64,000 nucleotides of DNA from Glycine soja (lineage: Eukaryota > Streptophyta > Magnoliopsida > Fabales > Fabaceae), in assembly GCF_004193775.1 (NCBI RefSeq), contig NC_041002.1:9832485-9896484 (forward strand), read 5' to 3'. The position numbers were made by a program, and so were the translations under genes. The notes beneath the pieces are model-generated. The model did not search any database. It worked only from the letters and a program-made list of their open reading frames with translations, and was not told the origin of the DNA. Position 1 is the stretch's first letter; the number at the start of each line of letters is the position of its first letter. Shown piece after piece: positions 56,261 to 64,000 of the stretch.

Positions 56261-57940
56261 AAGCATTGCTTGTCCTCAAGCAATTATTCCAGTTCCCAAT
56301 CAAAACAAATTCTCCCAAGTAAAAACTCCTGCAACAAAAATTCCTATTTATTCAACAAGTAAAAACTCATACAATGAGGCATTAAAAATTCACTCAAGAA
56401 TTCATTAGGCTTATAATTAACATGCAAACAGTCTTAATGAGCTTCAAGTTCACTATAGCCACCATCTCTTAGTGTTTTACAGTGTTATATAGATAAACAG
56501 TTACACTCAAGATCGTAATTCAAATAACAAGTTCACAACTTTGTAGATCAATAACTCTACTAAATTAAATAAAAAATTTCCAAATAAGTGAGACATATTA
56601 GGTTGTAATGGGGACATGCATGTAATGTAAGGTAGGTACTAAAAGAAACAAGCTAACAAAAGGTTCCACTTAATCATACTCAAAAATCAAGGGAACTTGT
56701 ACTTGTTTTGTCCACCTTTATTTTTCATTTAACTTTTGATCCCTTCTTTCTTTTTATTTGCTTTAGGGCACAATAATTCATATATCTTATCTATCTTTCT
56801 TTTCTCATTTTTGTTTTCTTTTTTCTTCTCTTTTACTTTTTTTCATCAACCCCTTTAAGTCTTTAATTTCACTTCAGAGAAGAACTTAGGATTTATTCAC
56901 TAGTACAACCAGCAATGCATATTAATTCCCCCTTTTTTCCACACATAAACAAGTCACACAATATAGTTCAAGGACCAAAAAGAAATAATCATTCAGGCTC
57001 AAAGCGATCAACTAGGGGAAAAACAAATCAAAACAATTGATAGGTCTCAAGAAAGCCTATCAAAGTCTCTTCTTTTAGAAAAGTCATAATTTATTCAAAG
57101 ATATGAATGTCAAAACAGATTATAAAATTGTGTTAATAAAAGAATCAATTCATCCATAATAAAAGAACCAAAGCTCAATACTCACATTTCTAAGGGAAGC
57201 TCTAAGAACAATTCACAATCTAGCATGCTAATGTTCCTTCTTGAAAAAACTTTCAATTACCCTAAGAAATAACTGAAAACACAAAATTCTAAATCCAACA
57301 AATTTTTTACACAATGATGGAACTAGAACAATGGAAGAGATCATATATATACTAAAAGCTTAAAATTGGGGAAGTAATGATACCCTCCCCACACTTACTA
57401 CATGTAGTGTCCTTAATGCATAAAAAGTAAGAACAAAACAAAAACAGAATGAAAGACTAAATTGAAATAAACTAAACTAGGTATTGAAATACAACTAAAA
57501 AGAAAAACTGAGATTAAAATAAAATAAAAAGAAATACAAGGAAAGGAAATGAAAAATAAAAAGACTAATTATTTTTTTAACCTTGGTCGTGGTGGACTTG
57601 ACTATGGTCATTATCGTCAATAACGGTGATTGTTTAGGTCGTGATCAATTGTACTCAATTCTGATTATGAATGGATGGGTCATGGTCAATTGATCACAAC
57701 CGTAGTACTAGCATACAAATTGTCTTAGAAACTAAATTATAAATGCAATAAAACATAAATTAAAAGGATAAAAGTCATGGGTTGCCTCCTAAAAAGTGCT
57801 TGTTTAATATCGTGAGCCTGATGAGTGATGATGGAGATGCTTAGAGGTTAGATTTTTGCACAATGATTTACACATGTTGGAATCCTTCATGATGTACCTT
57901 CATCTTGATAGTGGGCTTAACATTGTCTCCTTTGACAACT
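56261..57940. other. 3' untranslated part of the Athila-like element
   Basis: About 1.7 kb between the RT remnant and the 3' LTR, with no recognisable coding. It includes a stretch with CACACTTAAGCATTGCTTG at the left, T-rich tracts, and GACTATGGTCATTATCG/GTCATGGTCAATTGATCAC words (57590-57710) that echo the palindrome-like words of the LTR. Long 3' regions after pol are usual in Athila-like elements. Confidence 0.6.
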
Positions 57941-57944
57941 TCCA

Positions 57945-58580
57945 TCATGTTGGGAATAAGTTTCCTTTGGTTGACCGTTTGGGTAGAGACCCCTCTTTAG
58001 TGTTGATCTTGTGGATGCAGAGTGTGGGGTCCAAACCCTTCATGTTGTGAATGTTCCACCTAAAGATTTCCCTTTTGTCCCTGAAAACCCGCAATAGTTT
58101 CTCCCCCTCAGTTTCATGTAAACATGTAGTAATCATAATTGGAAGAGAAGATGGTGGATTAATAAAAAAAATATTTGAAGTTGGAAGGAGGGGGCTTCAA
58201 CTCCAATTCAGAAGGTTCCTCAACAAGGGGCTTTAGCTTTAGAACACTTCCCTATTCCAACCTCTCACAACTGAGCGGTCCAGGACTATGTTAATAGTGG
58301 AGAAATGTCAATATTTCCTCCACTTTATGGTTCAACTCCTAGTCAAGGTCCTCATCAGTGAGAATTCTCTCTAGAGGGTTATGCATCCCCACACATGGGA
58401 TTGCCTCATCTATCAGTACATCAGTTATATCAATAGACTTAATAAGGCTACATGAAGCAAATGAGGAAGGTTGTATCAAAGTATTAGATAAATTAAATAC
58501 CACTCTTTCATCCCTTAATCTAAGGGTGAATCTACCAAGCCTATAAAGTCCACAAGTAAATCACAAGTACTAAGGAAATG
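57945..58580 (-). pseudogene. Ty3 RT N-terminus and protease-RT linker, decayed
   Basis: A frame at 57945-58136 reads GEKLLRVFRDKREIFRWNIH, NMKGLDPTLCIHKINTKEGS, which matches the start of Athila-like RT (KLLxVLxExxxAIGWTIADIKGISPxxCMHKI). To its right, shifted frames give RLRDERVVFNLSNTL-like and SFASCSLIKSIDITDVLIDE sequence of the linker. The RT palm and everything after it are missing. Confidence 0.75.
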
Positions 58581-58925
58581 TCATCCCAGTATGATAAGGA
58601 TATCCTCATTAGCCTCCATATCTAAAATAACAAAATCAGTCGAAAAGATGAATTTGTCCACCTTAACTAGCAGATCCTCAATCACCCCTCTAGGATAGAC
58701 AATTGAATGATTAGCAAGGTGAAGAGTGATGTTAATAGGTTTTAAGTCTATTATGCCAAACTTCTTAAATACTAAATAGGGCAACAAATTTATACTAGCC
58801 CCCAAATCACATAAGCACTTATCAAAGGAAGGCCCTTCTATCAAACAAGCAATAGTAAATTTATTAGGGTCTTTCATCTTAGAGGGAAGCTTTCTAAGGA
58901 CCACAACGAAACTCCTCATTGAGAC
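58581..58925 (-). pseudogene. Ty3 aspartic protease remnant
   Basis: The frame contains LPSKMKDPNKFTIACLIEG, then DLGASINLLPYLVFKKFGII with the catalytic Asp, and LADHS-like, RGVIEDLLVKVDKF, FVILDMEANEDILIILG. It is the same domain as at the left end of the window (2-733) but clearly diverged, so the two Ty3 elements belong to different families of one lineage. Confidence 0.85.
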
Positions 58926-59557
58926 CTACAGTGCAAAAATTGCCAATTTTCTTTGTTTGATAATTTTTTTTAAAATGCTTGGCATAAGATGACATCTGTC
59001 AAATAGCCTCAATGAAATAGATGTTGATGTGCACTTTACTCATAACCTTAAGAAATTTTCTAAATTGCACATCCCGCTAGTCATTCTTAACTCTATGAGG
59101 AAAAGGTAGACTTACCTAAGGATGGTTTCTTGAAGAGTCGGTTGTCTCTCCACCTACTTCATTTTTGTATCACTCTGGGACATATATTGAAGCATAGTTT
59201 CTTGAAGAGTCGGTTGTCTCTCCTTTTGTCTAGGATTTTGATTTGGCGTGGTTGAGACCTATAGATTCCTTGATTCTGCATGAAGCTTTGTCCTTGATTG
59301 GCATTGCTAGGGTACTAATTATAATAATTTTTTCATACCCTAACAAAGTTGATCTCATCCATAGCTTTAGCTAGCTTGTCATCAATAGTGAATTTTCCTT
59401 TTCCATGCACAATCTTACATCTATCATAGGTTGGGAATGGATGTGCAGTGATGGGTACATGAGCTTGACCTCTCAATGTTACAACTTGCATCTTCTTTCC
59501 TAATTCATTTTAGGAATCATCTTTCTCCACCTGGTTAACGCCTTTCTTCATAATCCT
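58926..59557 (-). pseudogene. Athila-like Gag C-terminal part, decayed
   Basis: Sequence up to the solo LTR's target duplication reads in short frames, for example RRIMKKGVNQVEKDD and LRGQAHVPITAHPFPTYDRC near 59420-59560. A direct repeat TTTCTTGAAGAGTCGGTTGT occurs at 59127 and 59199. Stops are frequent. Confidence 0.6.
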
Positions 59558-61116
59558 CCTATTGTAACGCCCTGAACTTTCGATAACTAAAAATAGATGT
59601 TTAATGTATTTCTTGTGTTATTTGATTAATTTGGATGATTTGAGGTATTATATGAATTAGCCATGTGTGATTTGCTTGATGTGAATGTTGAGTTATGTGG
59701 AGTTTTATTGACTTAGCTTGAAATTATGAGATTTCAAGTTTTACCTAAACATGTTCCGATAAAACCATGATCTTGGATTCATTAACTATTTTATTGCCTT
59801 GAAATTTGGATTGTAGGCTTGCAACCCAAGTATGCACTTTACAACCATTGGGAGTTTTAAAATAACATCTGGAGTATGATTTTTTGGAGCAGAATTCACC
59901 CAAGCGAGCATAATTTTGCCCAAGCGACTTTGAGTTGGATCAGCTCGCCCAAGCGAGAAAAATTTCACCTGGGCGAGTCTTACAGGCTACAAATATGCCC
60001 AACAACGTAAAAAAACCGTTTCACCCCATCTTCTTCCCCTAAACCTTCCCCCAACACCCCCAGCCTCTTCCTCCACCACCACTAACCACTGGTGACCGCC
60101 ACGAGCTACCTTTGCTTGCCGCCGGACCACTTCACGGAGAAGAACAATTTAATCGGAGCGAAATCTTCAAAACTCAACTCTAGGATTCGGTAGAGAATGG
60201 AGCCTCCAATCCTCTCTTCACAATTTCTTCAAGGTAACCGTAATTTCTAAGTCTTTTCCTAGTTAGTTTAAGCCTATCTTTGCATCTCTTATGTCTTGGG
60301 TACCATTATTGGATGTTTTTACACTTCCTTTGAAAAACCCTTGAAAATGAGACATTGTAAAAGTTGTCTTTTTATAAAATAGACTTCGTTTTTGTAACCT
60401 TTGTTGAACCCTGGTCACAGTGGTGTGATCAGAATTTCAAAATGACATTTCTTTGATGTGGATCTCAAAACACCCTTTTGTCCCTTTTTAAAATTAAATG
60501 GGTATTTGACCCCAAAAGTTGATATTAACCTTGTCTTTGAAATCTATACTAAATTATCTTTGATTTGGTATACAGAGCTTTGCGTTTGGAGGAACAGACA
60601 TGAACCTAAGAGATCTTAGAACAACGCTGCAAGGAACTAACAAAGAGATATAGATAGATAAGGGGAGTTTATTGTTTGTTTACAACTTTTGATACCATAG
60701 TAGGGGTCAGGAAACCCAATTATGGGAATGTATGTCTGTCCATGTGCATGCTGGTTTTCAAGAAAAACTATGTTTTTAACTAATGGATGTGATATATTTG
60801 TTATTGATGATTAAAATTGTCAATGATGTTGTTGTTGTAATGATTGGAATTTATGGAAAGAATCTTAATTACAGAGGAGACTCTACCCAAAATTTTATAT
60901 TTGTTCTTCTATTTACTTCTTTATTAAATTTTAAATGGGAAAAAAAGTTTGTTTTGAATACCATAGTTCTTCTCTTTAATTTAGAATTTTCTTTAAAATA
61001 TCAGTCTCATGATATTATGAATTGTTGTTATATGCGGTTTATGTTGCCCAAAGACCTAGGGAATGTGAATCCCAGGCATGAATTTATATGTATGTATGTG
61101 TAATGTGATTGCTTGT

Positions 61117-61380
61117 GATGTTGATGATGATGTTGAGATGAGATGATATTAACATTGATGATAATGTTGAGATGAAATGATGTTGATGTTGATAATGATA
61201 TTGAGATGAGATGATATTAATGTTGATGATAATGTTGAGATGAGATGATGTTGATGTTGATAATGATATTGAGATGAAATGATGTTGATGTTGATAATGA
61301 TATTGAGATGAGATGATGTTGATGTTGATAATGACATTAAGATGAGATGATGTTGATGTTGATGATGTCATTGTAATGAT
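61117..61380. repeat. GATGTTGATGATAATGTTGAGATGA minisatellite
   Basis: About seven units of 36-38 bp, each built of GATGTTGATGTTGATAATGA and TATTGAGATGAGAT. The repetitive Ser/Thr/Ile/His frames on the minus strand are by-products. Confidence 0.93.
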
Positions 61381-62268
61381 GTATGTTATGTATGTACATA
61401 GGGGGTGCAGTGACCATGTTGGATATCCCTGGAGGGGGAAATAGAGTGTTCAAAGAGTTTTTAAGCATCCCTGAAGAAAGAAGAGGATGACTTAGAATCT
61501 TTAACTATCCATGGTCAGTGCATTGATGATGCTCATATTTCATACTTCATATTGCATGGAAGTGGTATAAACTTTGTCAATAAGTACTTGTAGTTTTTCA
61601 CGAGGAAAAATACTTGTACTTGGGGGCATGTCACTTGGTTTGGAACTTCCTTGAGACTTAGGTTGATCACCATGGGGGGAGAGGAGGGGGAATTTTCATG
61701 TGCACGACAGGGTGACCTCAACACTTGCTGTCTAGTTTTCCTGAGAGTGTCATGTGGACACGCTTGGGCTATTTCCTGATGAATGATACCACATTTCATT
61801 TTAGAGTTGAGTCGGGTGCATGCATTATTCTGAGCATAATTGATTTGAATTGTGGAAAAGTTTATGACTAGTTTGTTAAGTGTAGGTTGAACCGATAGGT
61901 TATTGAGAATGATTGTGGTTATTGTTATTATTTTCTTGTTAATCATTGTCATTTGGTGTTTGTTGATCTTTTATAATAAACTCACCCTTGCAATTTTTGT
62001 ACCATGCGATTGGTGCCTATGATGATCTCGAACTTTTGTTCATGGGAGCAGATGAGCAGCAGTAAGTGAGTTGGAGGGAAATCTTTTGTTGGAGCCACCA
62101 AGCCGACGTGATAATGTTGAAATTTATTTTTGGGGAGAGTTTTGTTTTGTTATCAACTTTTCCTTAGTTGGTTCCTTGACTCTTTTTGATTGGGCATGTA
62201 AGTCTCAGGTTTAGATATATGTAAAAACTGAATTATGTTCTAACATTTGAATGATGTATAGTGATTTA

Positions 62269-62270
<2 letters not shown>

Positions 62271-62319
<49 letters not shown>
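62271..62319. repeat. (TG)n microsatellite
   Basis: About 48 bp of TG repeats near the 3' end of the solo LTR. Confidence 0.97.
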
Positions 62320-62320
<1 letters not shown>

Positions 62321-62453
62321 TATTTGATTAATGTATATCAAGAAAAATTTATCATCATTTTCATAATCAAGTTAATGGAGCTTTCACTTAAAATTGAAAT
62401 GTCACATTTTATAATTAGTGATATCTATCGATGAGGCGGGTCGTTACACCTAT

Positions 62454-62893
62454 CCCCTGAGTTGTTATAAGGGTTAGAGAACTTATCCTCAATGATCCTG
62501 ATGGCATCAACAGGGGTTTTTAACATGAGTTTACCTCCACAAGCAACATCTAAACTTTTCCTATTGTGTTAGGACACTCCACCATAGAAAATATGAACTA
62601 GCCTATGTTGAGAAAAGTCATGATGTGGACAGCTTTGATCTTCTCTTGCAATCTTTCCTAAGCTTCAGGTAGGCTCTTTTACTCCCTCTGCACAAAGTTC
62701 CCAATGTTCCGATGTATTGATCTATCTTCATGGGAGAGAAATACCTCCTTAAAAGGTGCTTGTGCACTGGTTTCATGTAGTGATACTATTCTCTAATAGT
62801 GAACACAATCAATCATATGGCTTCCTATTGAGAGAGAAGGGAAAGGCATAAAGTTGGATGCATTTTGCCAACACACAGTTCTATCTCACTATG
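62454..62893 (-). pseudogene. Athila-like Gag N-terminal part, decayed
   Basis: Minus-strand frames read AKCIQLYAFPFSLNRKPYDW, ENSITT, then CPHHDFSQHRLVHIFYGGVS and LDVACGGKLMLKTPVDAIRI, matching the retrotransposon Gag capsid (pattern FPFSLRDxAxxWLxSLxPNSITTW ... GLxxxxxIxxFYNG ... DAAAGGxLMxKT). Its start is lost where it joins a truncated LTR at about 62894. Confidence 0.8.
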
Positions 62894-63749
62894 TTGCCAA
62901 AACATTCTCTACCTAGATCTACCAATTACATGCAGATGATCACTACTATGCTATCGATTAAATATTAGAATGGATGGTTCCAAATAAACAATAAAGATAA
63001 GGAAGAGAATTAATTAACATTAAACAATAAGGAATTCCATTAAGAATAGAGAGAAGGGTACAATTGGACAGTTATATCATAACCCTCGGACTGGGGACTA
63101 GTTCCTCATGATCAAAACAAAATTAATAGTCCTATATAAAATAGACATAGACATACCAATAAGGTAGGAACGATGATCACAATTTGTCCTTATGGTGTTG
63201 TCCATGCTTCATTGCTCTAAAAAACCCTCAAGGTTCTTCCGAATTTGATAAAAAAAATAAAACTGAACAAAAGATTGTTTTTACAAAGTCTAGAGACCTA
63301 TATATAACTTCCTAAAGATATCATTATGAAAAAGCACAATAGGGTCATGGTAAAATCTACTACGATCATGGTTGAAAGTGACACTAAAGCTCTGAGGCGT
63401 TGTGGATTGACTATGACCCTTATGGTTGACCATGATACTCATAAATTGACCCTGACCGTGGTGAATTTACCATGGTCATTGTCAGATCGTTGACATTGTT
63501 CTAAAGGGTTGTTATCATCTTATTGTGGTTGTGTTGCTTACCATGGTCATGGTAAATGTACCATAGCCGTGATCAAGTGCAAAGTCTTTAAATCTTCATA
63601 AAACCATACAATTTCCAACTCTTTCACTCAATTGAGTGGCTATACTTCTACAATACAAAATTAGTGTCCAAACGTGAGTTCTGCCAAGAAAATGCATGCA
63701 AAATGACACAAAAACTCACAAATAACATCACTCAAAAAGTGGTTTATCA
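62894..63749 (-). repeat. 5' LTR remnant of the Athila-like element
   Basis: It matches 55431-56246 of the 3' LTR in the same orientation (ATTCTCTACCTAGATCTACC, GACATACCAATAAGG, GTTGTCCATGCTTCA) with many differences. The left about 490 bp, the primer site and the gag start are missing, removed by one deletion. The high divergence between the two LTRs points to an old insertion. Confidence 0.87.
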
Positions 63750-63754
63750 ATTAC

Positions 63755-64000
63755 CTCTTAGTGAAGACACCTCTAATGACCCATATACATCAAAATGCAC
63801 CACTGCTAGCACTTTTGTTACTCTCACTTGCATATTAGTCTTGAAGGAATTTTTGGGTTGTTTGGAAGCTAAGCACACTTCACATATTTTTTATGGTACA
63901 GTGGTCAGAGGGAATCCAACAACCATTTGCTTGTATCCAAGTTGATTCAAGCTTCTAAAATTGGGGTGTCCAAACCTTGAGTGCCAAAGCTAACACTCTT
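63755..64000 (-). pseudogene. Copia GAG-pre-integrase and integrase start, partial
   Basis: One frame with two stops reads LWHSRFGHPNFRSLNQLGYK, then a CX2C pair (ICEVC), LASKQPKNSF, and VVHFDVYGSLEVSSLRGN at the Ty3 border. This is the HHCC zinc-binding domain and the first catalytic Asp of a copia integrase. The continuation is found at 54931, beyond the Ty3 insertion. The window ends inside the domain. Confidence 0.88.

Larger units (their letters stand above)
59558..62453 (+). repeat. Solo Ty3-type LTR (2886 bp) in the Athila-like gag
   Basis: The LTR (59563-62448) begins TGTAACGCCCTGAAC and ends GGCGGGTCGTTACA, giving inverted ends TGTAACGnCC. It is flanked by perfect duplications CCTAT (59558-59562 and 62449-62453). 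Removing it rejoins the Gag frame (FSNPYNNSG, then DRRIMKKG). Start and length fit long LTRs of plant chromovirus-type Ty3 elements (inference). It carries CTCGCCCAAGCGAG-type palindromic words (59890-59985), a 36-38 bp minisatellite (61117-61380) and a (TG)n run. No coding sequence is supported. Confidence 0.9.
54932..63749 (-). mobile_element. Athila-like Ty3 element (minus), internally deleted
   Basis: The 3' LTR is 54932-56246 and the 5' LTR remnant 62894-63749, the two clearly homologous. The target duplication is ATTAA/ATTAC. The interior holds gag (split), protease and the start of RT. The rest of RT, RNase H and integrase, the primer site and the left part of the 5' LTR are absent. 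A 2886-bp solo LTR sits in gag. The element is inserted in a copia integrase gene. Confidence 0.9.
52759..64000 (-). mobile_element. Copia element (minus), split by an Athila-like insertion
   Basis: The 3' LTR is 52759-52955, then polypurine tract, RNase H, RT and integrase C-terminal region up to 54931. Coding resumes at 63755 with the integrase N-terminus and runs off the window. The gap 54932-63749 is a Ty3 element flanked by ATTAA (54927-54931) and ATTAC (63750-63754). Across the gap the integrase frame joins exactly (SSLRGN, then RYFISF). The copy is dead: stops, frameshifts and an internal integrase deletion. Confidence 0.9.

Noticed and set aside
61084..61371. Ser/Ile/His-rich minus-strand frames
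   Set aside because: They are translations of the GATGTTGAT minisatellite.
1..64000. A new defence or biosynthetic gene system
   Set aside because: Every recognisable coding region belongs to known retrotransposon or CACTA families; no unassigned operon-like or clustered genes are visible.

Overview
The window is AT-rich plant nuclear DNA made almost entirely of transposable elements in nested stacks. I see no intact host gene, rRNA, tRNA or CRISPR. A legume, most probably soybean (Glycine max) or a close relative, fits best. The reasons are the Diaspora/Athila-like Gag-PR with its tRNA-Asp-type primer site, SIRE/Maximus-type copia LTRs rich in TAATCGATTA palindromes, and a CACTA element with AACATCGGTTTT subterminal repeats. 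The species call comes from recognition, not a search.

Layout. 1-4080: 5' part of an Athila-like Ty3 element on the minus strand, with LTR 2731-4080, PBS, gag and protease. It sits inside a decayed Ty1/copia element (4081-8218, minus; LTR 8009-8218). 8219-13255: AT-rich DNA with a palindrome-rich solo LTR (10788-11791). 13261-19491: a complete copia insertion with two LTRs, GAGAA target-site duplication, PBS, PPT and gag-pol; most of its RT/RNase H is missing and a second copy of its own leader lies in the gap. 19497-24060: AT-rich, with a small foldback and a G-box cluster. 24060-31700: one old LINE cut into four pieces by three LTR insertions (24736-27860, 28012-29200, 29258-31108). The first of these contains a Ty3 fragment, which in turn carries an hAT-like MITE. 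32731-35430: SIRE-like LTR, PBS and broken gag. 35431-43700: foldback elements and microsatellites. 43714-49640: a CACTA (En/Spm) element with a stop-ridden TNP2 gene; a nearby sequence repeat preserves its empty site. 52759-64000: a copia element (minus) whose integrase is split by an Athila-like element (54932-63749), whose gag is split by a 2.9-kb solo LTR (59563-62448).

How the parts relate. Target-site duplications and reading-frame continuity give relative ages: LINE before its three LTRs; first LTR before its Ty3 fragment, before the MITE; copia before Athila-like element, before solo LTR. Most reading frames are dead, and many of the stops can be explained by a single C-to-T (or G-to-A) change. 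The most interesting signals are in LTR regulatory DNA: a run of five hairpins with the same GGGTACA loop but different stems (30615-30773), and arrays of TAATCGATTA palindromes just upstream of TATA boxes. All protein-family calls rest on motifs read by eye.
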